From: Prorocentrum cordatum
Lineage: Eukaryota; Sar; Dinophyceae; Prorocentrales; Prorocentraceae
Assembly: GCA_963575745.1 (NCBI GenBank)
Contig: CAUYUJ010015950.1
Span: 80,001-144,000 of the forward strand
DNA length: 64,000 bases
Direction of reading: 5' to 3'
The notes beneath the pieces are model-generated. The model did no database searches. It was not told the origin of the DNA and worked only from the letters and a program-made list of their open reading frames with translations. The translations under genes and the position numbers were made by a program. This document shows, one piece after another, positions 1-10,032 of this stretch (its first letter is position 1; the number at the start of each line of letters is the position of its first letter).

Positions 1-125
1 CGCGGGTGGGTCGCGAGCGGGTAGCGGGGTGGATCGCGAATGAGTCACGGTTGGGTCGCGGGGTGGGTCGCGGGTGGGTCGCGAGGTGGGTCGCGGGTGG
101 GTCGCGGGCCGGGTCGCGGGGGGGA
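1..125. repeat. G-rich GGGTGGGTCGCG satellite array
   Basis: Imperfect tandem copies of a 12-13 bp unit (GGGTGGGTCGCG) run from the window edge. The reverse complement of the same unit forms the array at 36.59-36.90 kb. The array is truncated by the window start, so its real length is unknown. Confidence 0.9.
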
Positions 126-378
126 CGTCAACAACAACAACGAAAAGGCGTGCGTGGGAGCCCCGTGAGCTCTAGCCGTCCGGACCCGCCCTCGCCTTAT
201 TGCGAAGGCTGCGCTCAGAGCCCCTCGGACGCATTCTGACCCCCCCCCACAGCAACAGCAACAGCAACCAGCACCCCCCCAAAAAAAACTGTACCTCCCT
301 TGGACTCCCTTGCGGACCTTGGCGTGGTCCAATGGGTAAAAAAACGTATGCGTGCCAGCGTGCCGCCGCTTCAATACA
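126..378. other. CAA tract and shared module, no gene
   Basis: A short (CAA)4 tract at 129-141 is followed by GAAAAGGCGTGCGTGGGAGC at 142-161. That 20-mer recurs in reverse complement at 1932-1951, again beside a CAA tract. The rest is GC-rich, with short C and A homopolymers, and I see no gene in it. Confidence 0.6.
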
Positions 379-1066
379 GATCCGATACAGACTGTATGGG
401 ATCCTGTAGAGATCCGATACAGACTGTCTAGGATCCTATATAGATCCGATACAGACTGTATACGATCCTATACAGATCCGATACAAACTTTATGGGATCC
501 TGTAGAGATCCGACACAGACTGTATAGGATCTTTTAAATATCCGATACAGACTGTATGGGATCCTGTAGAGATCCGATACAGACTGTATAGGATCCTATA
601 TATATCCGATCTAGACTGTATGGGAACCTGTAGAGATCCGATACATTCTGTATAGGATCCTATACATATCCGATACAGACTGTATGGGATCCTGTACATA
701 TCCGATACAGACTGTATGGGATCCTGTAGAAATCCGATACAGACTGTATGGGATATTATACATATCCGATACAGACTGTATGGGATCCTGTAGAAATCCG
801 ATACAGACTGTATGGGATATTGTAAAGATCCGATACAGACTGTATGGGATCCTGTAGAGATCCGATACAGATTGTATAGGATCCTGTACAGATCCGATAC
901 AGACTGTATAGGATCCTATAGAGATCCGATACAGACTGTATGGGATCCTGTAGATCCGATACAGACTGTATAGGATCCTATAGAGATCCGATACAGACTG
1001 TATAGGATCCTGTAGATATCCAATACAGACTGTATGGGATTCTAAACAGATCCGATACAGACTGTA
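379..1066. repeat. 32-bp minisatellite, ~21 copies
   Basis: The unit starts GATCCGATACAGACTGTATG and ends GGATCCTGTAGA. Successive GATCCGATAC starts are exactly 32 bp apart at the left end. The unit holds GATCC and GGATC in opposite orientation, so single strands could fold. Because 32 is not a multiple of three, all frames stay open in stretches (for example YRIPYSLYRI on the minus strand). This is a repeat artefact, not a gene. Confidence 0.95.
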
Positions 1067-1161
1067 CCTCGTCTTACTCATCATCATCCTCATCCACCTC
1101 GTCTTACTCATCGTCCACCTCGTCTTACTCATCATCAGCATCATCGTCCACCTCGTCTTAC

Positions 1162-1211
<50 letters not shown>

Positions 1212-1445
1212 GTCATCATCCTCATCCACGTCGTCCTCATCATCACCATCCTCATCATCGTCGTCGTCATCATCACCATCATCATCGTAGTCGTCGTCGC
1301 CATCATCATCACCGTCATCATCATCCTCATCCACGTCATCCTCATCATCACCATCCTCATCATCATCCTCATCATAATCATCATCTTCATCTGGATCCTC
1401 ATCATCGTCGTCGTCATCATCACCATCATCATCATTGTCATTGTC
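1067..1445. repeat. CAT/CTC trinucleotide microsatellite
   Basis: Runs of CATCAT interspersed with CTCGTC and CTCATC, beginning with three copies of a larger unit CACCTCGTCTTACTCATC. Minus-strand poly-Met/Thr frames across it are artefacts. Confidence 0.95.
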
Positions 1446-1588
1446 GTCGTCGGCGGCATCGTCCTCCGCCCCGCCAATGTCCCTCTATTTCCCTGCCCCT
1501 CCCACCAGGCGGGCACGCCAGGTGGCGCGCGGTGGCGGGGCGACGAAACCGACGACGACGACGGCGACGGCGACGACGACGGGCGTTA

Positions 1589-1862
1589 TAGAATTCCCAC
1601 GGAGGCCTACAGAATTCCGAGGGAGGCCGATAAAATTCCGATGGAAGCCGACAAAATTTCTATGGGGGCTTATATAGAATTTCTATGGATACCTGTAGAA
1701 TTACTATGGAGACCCATCGAATTCCGATGGAGGCCTATCGAATTCCCATGGGGGCCTGTAGAATTCCTATGGGGGCCTATAGAATTCCGATGGGGGCCAG
1801 TAGAATTCCGAGGGAGGTCTATGGAATTCCTGTGGAAGCCTATAGACGTCCCAGGAAATCCT
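1589..1862. repeat. 21-bp minisatellite (AATTCC unit)
   Basis: About 13 copies of a 21-bp unit such as AATTCCGATGGAGGCCTATC. As 21 is divisible by three, each frame translates to a heptapeptide repeat (for example FRWRPIE). There is no sign that this is a protein-coding gene. Confidence 0.9.
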
Positions 1863-1931
1863 ATTAAGGAATCCTTGGCGCCTCCAGGAGACCCCCAGAG
1901 AGGGTTGTTCGGTTGCTGGGGGGGGGGCGGG

Positions 1932-2093
1932 GCTCCCACGCACGCCTTTTCCAACAACAACAACAACAACAACAACAGCAACAGCAACAGCAACAACAAC
2001 AACAACAACAGCAACAACTAGCAGAATCCTCACCACGGATCCACACTTCAGCCACGCACCCAGGGACAATGAATGACCGCTCGCCCCCCTCAC
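1932..2093 (+). repeat. Composite dispersed module with CAA/CAG tract
   Basis: The order is GCTCCCACGCACGCCTTTTC, then a (CAA/CAG)n tract at 1952-2019, then a 50-bp block at 2044-2093 starting CACTTCAGCCACGCACCCAG. The 50-bp block recurs in reverse complement at 36,462-36,511 with about 45 of 50 bases matching, again beside a TTG/CAA tract. The first block recurs at 142-161. This looks like a modular dispersed repeat built around a trinucleotide tract. Confidence 0.75.
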
Positions 2094-2099
2094 CCTGAT

Positions 2100-2817
2100 G
2101 ATTTTGTTCCATCGGCCACCCTGAAAATGAATCCATGGCATGGTAGTTACACCCTCTTTGCCCCCCTATCATCCCCTGCTGAATAATACGATGCGCGCGC
2201 ACTCGATTATCAAAAACAATCGCTTGCAGCATATGAATCAAAGTGCGCACGCGCGCGTCGTCGCGCGCGCATGCTGAAATCCTTCAGGAGCGTAAACACC
2301 TCAGGTTTCATAAGGGTTTCAAAATCGAGTGTTCCTACAGCACACTTTAAAAAATGGTGTACCAACAATTTTCTCACAGGGAACCGCGCTCGCGCTCTTG
2401 CGAATTCTACCAAAAGCCATACGTTTCTCTACATGCTCATCACATGCTACCGCACGTGCCTCTCGCGCGCGCATGTCGAAATCGTTCGAACGCCCTTGCG
2501 CGCGCGTTGTCGCAACATTTCCTTTGAAAACAATTGGACGAAGGGCACACGCGCGCGTTGTCGCGCGCGCATGCCGAAATCGTAGGCTTCGTCAGGGTAA
2601 TCAAATGTCCCAAAATCATATACAAACACGTGGTGTTGCAACCTCAGTTTTCCAAAAGGTCGGCCCGTGTTTGTGGTTTTTGCGTTAAAAAACCGTATTC
2701 GCCCAAACGGGCGGGATCCTCGATCACTGTCAAATTATGTAATGCTGGCCATTCGCGCGCGCCGGCCGCGCGCGCATGTCGAACTCCTTCCGAAACCCTT
2801 GCCCCGACGCGGGGGCA
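2100..2817. other. CG-alternating DNA with recurring CGCGCGCGCATG block
   Basis: No gene seen. A block of the form TCGCGCGCGCATGYCGAAAT recurs at about 2258, 2462, 2559 and 2768, embedded in less GC-rich sequence. Alternating CG runs could favour Z-DNA. Short open frames here are not conserved between blocks. Confidence 0.6.
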
Positions 2818-3020
2818 CCATCATCGTTACCAGCGCGAACACATCACCGCCGTCATCGTTTTCATCGCCACCATCGTCGTTACCTTTTCGCCCGAGACAT
2901 CCTCAGTTCTTGCTCCACCGTCAACATCATCACCAGCATCTCAACCATCATCGTTACAATCATCATAACCTGGAGACGAGCCACATCACCATCACCATCA
3001 TCATCATCATCAGCATCATT

Positions 3021-3063
<43 letters not shown>

Positions 3064-3200
3064 CCGTCACCATCACCATCACCATCACCATCACCATCAT
3101 CACCATCATCCTCATCCTCATCCTCATCATCATCATCATCGTCAGCATCATCATCATCATTTCATCATCCGAACGATCATCAGCAGCAGCAACATCATCG

Positions 3201-3243
<43 letters not shown>

Positions 3244-3345
3244 TCATGGCATCAGCATCGTCATCATCATCAATACCATCCTGTTCAGCATCATCACCGT
3301 CATCATCACCACCATCATCACCATCGTCACCATCGAAGAAACTCT
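2818..3345. repeat. CAT/CAC/CAG trinucleotide microsatellite
   Basis: Dense from about 2935, dominated by CAT with CAC, CGT and CAG variants. Poly-Ser, poly-His, poly-Ile and minus-strand poly-Asp/Met frames all come from the repeat. 3346-3520 has nothing recognisable. Confidence 0.95.
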
Positions 3346-3519
3346 GAGTGAGGGAAAAGAGGTGGAGGTGTGAGGGGTTCCCTCTCGGCGCGGTCAGAGT
3401 TACCATTCACTGCGTGGAGCTCCCCATCAGTGCATCTATCTGCATGGACATGTCCGCCGTGAATGTCCAGGGGCAAATATTTTCCATGATACACGGTCTT
3501 GATGTACAAACGGGTTTAC

Positions 3520-3990
3520 GTATGTTTGAGTCTGAGTGTCAGTTAGTCCAGGTATGAGAAAAGGTACGAGTGGGTCTGAGAATGCGTAAGCGAATGAGTC
3601 TGAGTGAGTGGGTCTGACTGTGGGAAAGTCTGGATGTGAGTGGTCTGAGTATGCATATACCGAGTACGGGTCTGAGCCTGATTGGGTCTGAGTACGAGTG
3701 AGTCTGACTACGAGTGAATATGATGGTGGGCGGGTCTGAGTGCGAGTGATCCTGAGCGTGGAAAGTGAGTAACACTGACCAGAAGTCGGATGAGTATGAG
3801 TCTGGGTCTGGGTGGGTCTGAGTAGGAGTGAGTCTGGGTACGAGTGAGTCTGAGGTTGGATGGGTCTAAGTGTGAGCGAGTCTGAGTTTGCGAAAGTCTG
3901 AGCGTGGGTGAGTCTGAGTATGAGTAGGATGAATACGAGTCTGAGTATGAGTGAGTCTGAACACGAGTGAATTTGAGCATACGTGAGTCC
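3520..3990. repeat. Degenerate GAGTGAGTCTGAGTA hexamer-type repeat
   Basis: Repeats of 6-bp phrases (GTCTGA, GTGAGT, GTATGA) combine into units of 12-18 bp for about 470 bp. No gene. It resembles an old, eroded minisatellite. Confidence 0.85.
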
Positions 3991-4239
3991 AAATTCAAAC
4001 TCGCAATCTGAACCACCTGGGGTGCGAAAACCGACGCCTCCCCCGAGACATCCTCAGAATCTGCGTTGAACGCAGATGAATCTGGCCACCAAACCAGGCA
4101 ACTCACTCGAGACATCCTCGCAATCTGCCCCCCCCCCGGGGGTGCGATAACCAGCGCCCCCCCCCAGAGCAACATTATCACTATCCTCCTCCACCTCCGC
4201 ATCGTCATCCTCCTCCGCCTCCTCCTCCTCCTCTCGAGC

Positions 4240-4254
4240 ACATTTTGGCTCGAG
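4240..4254 (+). other. Spliced-leader-like relict upstream of an ORF
   Basis: ACATTTTGGCTCGAG matches the 3' part of the dinoflagellate spliced leader (CCATTTTGGCTCAAG) at 13 of 15 positions, including an 11-base exact run. It lies about 50 bp upstream of the ORF at 4304. Dinoflagellate genes derived from retroposed mRNA are known to keep relict leaders 5' of the coding region. One such match could still be chance in 64 kb, so this is suggestive only. Confidence 0.35.
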
Positions 4255-4303
4255 CGCGTAATTTTGGCAGCGGTCTCGATCCAAGGTCTCTCACTTTCTC
4301 GCA

Positions 4304-5641
4304 GTGCTTGAGGAGCAGCTGGGCCCCCTGCCCTGGCACTATCGGCAAGCAGTCCCGCTGGCCAAAAGAGGCTGGCCTCTGTCGGCAGTCCGCGGCTGGA
4401 GTGCGCGGAAGAAGTGCGGCACACACGAGTGGAACGACACGCTTGCTCGTGCGGATTGCAGATGCAGGAAGTGCTCGTCCAAGGTGAAGCCCTACAAGGG
4501 CAGGCCTGGCAGCAAGGGCGCCGCGCAGGCGCTCGAGGGCGCGTTGTCGGAGGCCCCGTCCGTGGAGAAGCTGGTGAGCCAGGCCAGCCAGCTCGTCGCG
4601 GACGCAGTGCAGAAGAAAATCCTCCAGGAGCGGGCGCAGAAGGCCACGGCCAGGACCCAAGGATCGTCGGCGCCTGCGCAGTTGGCGCCCGCGGAGACGG
4701 TGCGCCGCGCCGAGGGCGCATGGAAGGATGCGACGTTGAAGCTCGACGAGGCTACTGTTTGTCGTTGTCGAGACAACTTGGGGCGGGCAGAAGCTAAGGA
4801 GACCGAGGCTCTCAGAAGCATGGCTTTGGCAGAGATCAGTGAAAAGACGGCGGCGGCGGCGGCACTGGCGCAGGAAGTCGGGCCGTCCACTCGACCCGAT
4901 TCCAAGGTGCTGCAGTCCGAACAAATTAACGTGCAGGAGTCTCCCATCAACATCGGTTTCACGTGGGACGAGAACTTCTTCTCCTCCCTCGACGAGATCG
5001 AACGCGATGAGGCTGAGCGTGTTACGCTGCGGCAATTCGAGAAGGACCTGAAGGCGACTCGGGAGACTTTGACGAACAAGTCTGCCGACATCGCGCGGTG
5101 GAACCAGACGGTGACGGAACTCATGAAGGCCATCGAGGAGAGGGCGGCCAAGAAACGAGAGAGGGCGACGGAGGTCGAGGTGGAGGACGCGGCGCCAGGC
5201 GAGGGCAGCAGCCCGAGCGGCGGCGGTAGCGCGCCCTCGAGTGCACCGGTGGCGCCCGCGGCCGCGGCGCCCTCGGACGCCGAGGTCCAGCAGGCGATGG
5301 GGCGCATCAAGCAGGCACGGGAGGCCGCCGAGGCAGCTGCCTACACGCGGTGCTGCTGCGGCCGACGGCGATCCCGCAGGTGGCCAGGGCCAGTGAGGCC
5401 CTGGCCCCGCCGAGGGTGGGCCGACACGGCGAGAGCACCATTCCAACGCGAACGCGCAAGCAAGCGAAAACGCGCGCAAGCGAAACGCCATCAGGCAACC
5501 GTGCAGGAGTTGAAACGCCGAATGCATACAATACCGATGACCCCTCGACGACGACGACGCACGCGTCGACATGGCCACGGTTCCTGGCTCACTTCGGCGT
5601 GGCCCAGAAAGGGACTCGGCGCGGGGAGGGGAGAACAATGA
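4304..5641 (+). CDS. Coiled-coil, Cys-rich-N-terminus protein (LINE ORF1-like?)
   Basis: An open frame of 445 codons whose first ~350 residues look like real protein. An N-terminal segment (about residues 25-65) has Trp, a KKCG, and the pair CRCRKC, resembling the single Cys-rich finger that starts many dinoflagellate retroelement and hypothetical proteins. Residues ~75-200 are Ala/Glu/Lys-rich helical. Residues ~225-300 contain IERDEAERVTLRQFEKDL and further heptads, a likely coiled coil. An acidic and Ser/Gly/Pro/Ala-rich linker follows. After about residue 350 the frame turns Arg-rich and probably out of frame or non-coding. The first Met at 4304 is taken by default; the frame is open upstream too. 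The spliced-leader-like sequence just 5' hints at retroposition. A nucleic-acid-binding ORF1 of a LINE is my best guess; no catalytic motif is visible. Confidence 0.45.
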   Translation: MLEEQLGPLPWHYRQAVPLAKRGWPLSAVRGWSARKKCGTHEWNDTLARADCRCRKCSSKVKPYKGRPGSKGAAQALEGALSEAPSVEKLVSQASQLVADAVQKKILQERAQKATARTQGSSAPAQLAPAETVRRAEGAWKDATLKLDEATVCRCRDNLGRAEAKETEALRSMALAEISEKTAAAAALAQEVGPSTRPDSKVLQSEQINVQESPINIGFTWDENFFSSLDEIERDEAERVTLRQFEKDLKATRETLTNKSADIARWNQTVTELMKAIEERAAKKRERATEVEVEDAAPGEGSSPSGGGSAPSSAPVAPAAAAPSDAEVQQAMGRIKQAREAAEAAAYTRCCCGRRRSRRWPGPVRPWPRRGWADTARAPFQRERASKRKRAQAKRHQATVQELKRRMHTIPMTPRRRRRTRRHGHGSWLTSAWPRKGLGAGRGEQ

Positions 5642-6052
5642 GAGGAAGGATGATGATGCGACCCCATGGTGGCCAGCCAGCGCGGCGGCCAGAGCACCGT
5701 TCCAATCAAATCAGCTCAACTACTCGGCCGATTGCGGCAAAAGAACAAAGGGGGCATGATGCGAAACCAATGGCCAGCGCGACGGCGAGGGCACCATTCC
5801 GACCCAGCTCAATTATCCCAGTGCTATCCAGTTGCCATGCATTTGCGGCATACTTGCTATATGTCCACGCGCGCGCCATGAATGCGAGGGCCCGCATCCT
5901 CTGAGCAGACGAGACCAAGTTGACGGGCATCGAGGGGTTGGCGAATACACAGTGAAGGACAAGCGGGCAAGTAATACCGAACAATATTGAACTCATCGTC
6001 GTCGTTCTCGTCGTCGTTTTCGCCTTGCTTGTCGGACGCATCCTCTGAGGGA
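5642..6052. other. No gene; short dispersed phrase
   Basis: The phrase GCGAGAGCACCATTCC and variants occur near 5432, 5692 and 5786, suggesting an eroded ~100-250 bp repeat that starts inside the end of the preceding open frame. Nothing else is recognised. Confidence 0.4.
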
Positions 6053-6745
6053 GAGCCGTGGAGAGACTACCCGCGGCTCTCTCGGAGCCTCTCCACGGCT
6101 CTCTTGGAACCTCCCCACACCTCTCTCAGAGCCTCCCCGCGGCTCCCACGGAACCTTTCCACGTCTCTCTCAAACCGTCTCCACGGCTCTCTCACAGACT
6201 ATTCGCGGCTCTCTCAGAGACTATTCACGGCTCTCTCAGAGACTATCCACGGCTCTCTCAGAGACTATCCACGGCACTCCCAGAAACTATCCACGGCTCT
6301 CACAGCCTCCCCACGGCTCTCTCGGAGCCTCTCCACGGCTCTCGCAGAGCCTCTCCACGGCTCTCTCAGAGCCTCTCCACAGCTCTCTCGGAGCCTCTCC
6401 ACGGCTCTCTCAGAGCCTCTCCACGGCTCTCTCTCAAAGCCTCTCCACGGCTCCCTCAGGACTATCCATGGCTCTCCCAGAACCTCCCCGCGGCTCTCTC
6501 AGACCCTCTCCACGGCTCTCTCAGAACCACTCCGCGGCTCTCTCGGAGCCTCTCCACGGCTCTCTCAGTGCTTCTTCGCGGCCCTCTCAGTGCCTCGCCG
6601 AGGCTCCCTTTAATGCCCGGCCCCCTGTAGTGCCACTCCATGGCTCCCTGTAGTGCCACTCCACGGCTCCCTTTAATGCCACCCCACGGCTGTCTTCAAT
6701 GCCACCCCGCGGCTCCCTTCAATGCCACCCCACGGCTCTTTTGGA
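6053..6745. repeat. 22-bp minisatellite with hairpin units
   Basis: About 30 copies of a 22-bp unit, CACGGCTCTCTCAGAGCCTC plus TC. Each copy contains the inverted pair GGCTCT/AGAGCC, so every unit can form a small hairpin. Because 22 is not a multiple of three, all three plus-strand frames stay open over long stretches and give HGSLRASPRLSQ-type repeats. These are not genes. Confidence 0.95.
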
Positions 6746-7690
6746 GCCTTTCCATGGCTCCCACGGCCCTGCAGGGCCTCACCAAACGTCGAAACAATGC
6801 AATCTATATTTAATTGCTTGTGCAGATAAGCAAGAAACAAAACAATTAAATCTAGGTTTAAATGTTTTGTGTGACAATACCTGTACACAAACGTGAAAAC
6901 CATTAAATCTAGATTTACTTGTCTTGAAATCGTGATTTGATTGATTTTCGGTAGGGTCGACGCCAGAAAGGACACCAAGCCGGCGGCGGAAGTACAGCAT
7001 CTTTTGTCTCAAATGGACCACGTCTGCGGCCACGCCGACTCTGGGTACTTTTCAAAGTGATCGAAATCTGCTGTCGGTCTTCGTTGCGTTTCGTTTCGGC
7101 ACGGGCCCGCCTTAGCGATCCCTAGCGCTCAACTCGGCAACACAGTGGAGAGGAAAAGAAAACGGGGGCGGCAGCAGCAGCGGCGGCGGCGAGAGGGCGG
7201 GAGAGAGGAATGCACGGCTCGTCGTGAAAACCCCAAGGGCCAGAAACCGATGACGTTGCTACAGGGTGCCTACGGGTGCTGTCGGTCTTCGTCCCCATTC
7301 TTTCCGAGCCCGTTTCGATCGTACCGACGTCTTCTCCCGCGAGAGCCGGCGCCAACACCTGCGTCAGACCCCCGGGAGGGGCTGGGCGGGCTGTCGGGCT
7401 CCTGTGCGGGCTCTCGGGCTCGGGCTGGGCGAAGGGGGGGGATAGCAAAGGGGGGGCTTGAGAATCAGCTCACGTAGCTGATTTTCCTGGCGCCTCCCGG
7501 CGCCGGAAGCGGCCATGTATCGAGGAATGGGCCCCTCGGTGGGGCCGAAACCAGCTGCATGCAGCAAATTTCGTAACCCCCCCTTTCCCTATCCCCCCTT
7601 TCGTACGGCCCGACGGGCCCCCTTCGACGATCACTGGGTGATTGGGGGCCGTCGCATCCCCCCCATGAGCCTGTCCCCCGTGAGCCTGTC
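6746..7690. other. Unassigned; AT-rich patch then purine-rich DNA
   Basis: 6780-6960 is unusually AT-rich for this window and holds repeated phrases CAATTAAATCTAGGTTTA and CATTAAATCTAGATTTA. 7140-7470 is GC-rich with CAG/CGG runs and a Pro/Arg-rich open frame of no recognised family. No supportable gene. Confidence 0.4.
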
Positions 7691-8606
7691 CCCTTAACGT
7701 TGTCTTTGAGCTTCCCGGTCCCCAGAACCAGCGCCATGGCCGGCGCCGGCGCCCAGCCCCTCGGCGCCGGCCTCCACCGCGGCGCTTCCCACGGCCTCGA
7801 GCTCGGCGGCGCCCTCGGCCGCAGGCGTGGGCGCGCCTGCGGCGGCGTCCGCAGCGGCCGCCACGCCGCCGCGGAGGGCGGCGGCGGCGCCAGCGTCGCC
7901 CAGGGCGGGCACGCCGACGCCCCTTGGTCGGAGGGCGCCAGAGGAGAGGGTCCTTGACCCGTTTTCGCCTTTTTGGGCCTCCTGGGAGGCCCTCGTCGAC
8001 ACCGCTGGATTCGCCTCAAAGTCTGGTCAGATCGCTCCCTGGGAGGTCCCAGGAGCAGCAATAACTATCGGTGCGTTTCTGTTTCCGAATGTGTGCATTT
8101 TTCCTCGATCTCTGCCTCCCAGCCCAGGGAAGGGTCGGGAGCTCTGGGGCCGAGGATCGAACAAACAAGATATCGGAGGATGTCTTAGTAGACCCATCGT
8201 TGGGAAGAAGTGGGGAGAATGAAATAGGAAGGCGTCGAAGGTAGACTGAATTTCACCCGCCCACTGGAAGGACAAGGAAGACCTTTCGACTCCTGAAACC
8301 GGGGAGCGCCCAATGCAGTTTGGAATCTGGGGGTTGCCTTCCTTCGACGGCCCACCTCTTAGCGTCGTGACCAAGTTCGCGACTGCGGGCTTCTGGCCGC
8401 TGTCGGACTCCCCTGCCAGGCTCTGGGGCCGTGAGGAAAGACCTCGGCACGCGAGGCCAGTCTCGGGGAGGGTGGAGGCCTCCGAGGGCGCACGCTGCGA
8501 CAGAAGCACGATGCCAGAGGCTCCAGCGCACCACTCCTGGGCAGTCCAATCCTGGGCCCGGGGGTCGATGCGTGTGCGAGCGGCGCGCACGAGGGGGCAG
8601 GGGGAG
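7691..8606. other. GC-rich DNA with an Ala/Gly-rich minus-strand frame
   Basis: The minus-strand frame 7694-8002 encodes 102 residues very rich in Ala and Gly, ending with a basic-acidic tail (GDREAQRQR). It could be an exon of a low-complexity protein but has no motif. Frames across 8030-8600 have no recognisable domain. Confidence 0.25.
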
Positions 8607-8711
8607 GGGGGAAGGCTTCTTGGAAAGAGGCTTCTACTTGGAGGGCGATGGCCCCACATCCCCTGAGAAGGCCCGCGCAGAAGCAGGGGTGCTTCTGAGA
8701 AGCCTTCCCCC
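8607..8711. repeat. Inverted repeat, 14-bp arms
   Basis: GGGGGAAGGCTTCT at 8607-8620 pairs with AGAAGCCTTCCCCC at 8698-8711, with further G-rich/C-rich pairing outside. This gives a stem with a ~77-nt loop. There is no gene inside. Confidence 0.7.
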
Positions 8712-8876
8712 ATCCACCTCCCCTCCTCTGCGCGTGGCTGACTGTGCGCGCTTGCCCTCCTGGCCAAGCCAGGCGGGCGTGCACACCGATCCCGACACCC
8801 AGGACGGGCACCACCAGGCCCTAAGGTCCGACGTTGCGAACCAAAACAGCATCGCGATAAATCACGGCCGGAGCCT

Positions 8877-9068
8877 TACGGCAGGTTCGCGTCGTGTCGC
8901 CCCCGGCGTTGGTTCCCGACACCGCGCGGATCGTTCAACCTCGAACGGTCGGCGGCTTTTCGATCGCCCGATCGTTCCATATAGGCCGATTCTGGGACGT
9001 TGGCGGCGTTCAACCTTGAACGCCCGCGGCGGGGTCGCCGCCGGTCGACACGACGCGAACCTACCGTA
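8877..9068. mobile_element. 192-bp TIR element (MITE-like), copy 1
   Basis: It begins TACGGCAGGTTCGCGTCGTG and ends with nearly the exact reverse complement (CACGACGCGAACCTACCGTA), giving 23-bp terminal inverted repeats with one mismatch. The outermost TA on each side could be a TA target duplication, as in Tc1/mariner-type MITEs. The interior holds two small palindromes (GTTCAACCTCGAAC, GTTCAACCTTGAAC). It has no coding capacity. A second copy lies at 12,072-12,257. Confidence 0.8.
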
Positions 9069-9167
9069 GACCGTAGACCACGTCTTTCTGCGGCAGTGTT
9101 CTAGCCAGATCGATCTGTGACTGCCTCGCGGGCCCGTAAACAGGGCGAAGACGCCCGGTGGGGAAAA

Positions 9168-9405
9168 TGCAGCACTCGATCCTCGAGCAGACGTTCAACG
9201 AGAAGTGGGTACAGTTAGCGTCCCCCTGCCTGGCACGGGCTAGGGCGTCCAGGCCGCGGAACAGCTGCGGGAGCGCCAGGTCCATGCGCGCCCTGAGCAG
9301 GGCGAGCCCCCCCGCGACGTCCTCGAGCTTTGCGCCCGTCATCTCGTTGTCCTTCTGGGCGCCCTTCACGGCCTTGGAGACCTTCGCGACGTGGTCCTGA
9401 CGGGG
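9168..9405 (-). CDS. Exon-like helical segment, unrecognised
   Basis: A minus-strand frame with protein-like composition: KGAQKDNEMTGAKLEDVAGG, then LALLRARMDLALPQLFRGLD, then ALARARQG. It predicts one or two amphipathic helices. A similar helical piece (KGGRAEVQKQMRQLNEALEE) is on the minus strand at 11.45-11.55 kb, so the two may be exons of one gene or fragments of a retroelement ORF1. There is no domain match from memory and no clear splice sites. Confidence 0.25.
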
Positions 9406-9582
9406 CGGGAGGAACCCTGACGGGCGTTGCAGCCTTCACAACAGGCGTTGCCGCCCAGCTTCGGGCCCTGCGACCATCACATATCGATGCGGCTTGAAAA
9501 ACGCTGCAGAAAGATGGGGTCCAGGGACCTGTCCTGATGTCTCGCGATGTTGCAACTTTTCCGAGACACCGGATCTCGGGGA

Positions 9583-9960
9583 ACGGGGGGAGGGAGGAGA
9601 CGAAATGGGCGAGGGAGGAGGAGCAAGGGGAGGGAGGGAGAGAGCAAACAGAGGAGCAAGGAGGAGGGAGGAGCAAGTAGGAGGGAGGAGCAAGAAGAGG
9701 AGGAATATTATTAATAATAATAATAATAATCATACGAGGGAGGCCACAACTGGGGCCTCTGGCGGCCGTTCGGGACGTACTCTGCCGCCCCTGGAAGGCT
9801 CCCGGCGAGGCGCAGTGGTTGGGGAGCATCCCGAGGCTAGACAGCCGCCGTGATCCGACGAAAACGCACGAGAGAGGAGGACGAGGGGGAAGGAGGAGTA
9901 AGAGGAGGACGAGGGAGGAGGGAGGAAGGACGGAGAGGAGGACGATAATCAGTGCAATCC
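9583..9960. repeat. Purine-rich GGAGGGAGGAGCAAG repeats with AAT run
   Basis: Strongly purine-biased DNA of GGAGGA/GAGCAAG phrases, with a (TAA/AAT)n stretch at about 9705-9730. It can form triplex-type structures. No gene. Confidence 0.8.
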
Positions 9961-10032
9961 CAAAAGGCACTCACGATGTTGCAATGATCCCTCCCCCCAA
10001 GCTCCCTCTTCGCAGACCCCTGCAAATAATCC

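Noticed and set aside
379-1066. CRISPR-like array
   Set aside because: The 32-bp units are contiguous, with no unique spacers, and the genome is eukaryotic in character.
2667-3406. Long Ser-, His-, Ile- or Asp-rich open frames
   Set aside because: They are translations of the CAT/CAC microsatellite in several frames and on both strands.
4492-5310. Minus-strand 272-codon Ser/Ala-rich frame
   Set aside because: Antisense of the plus-strand coiled-coil ORF, which has better protein character.
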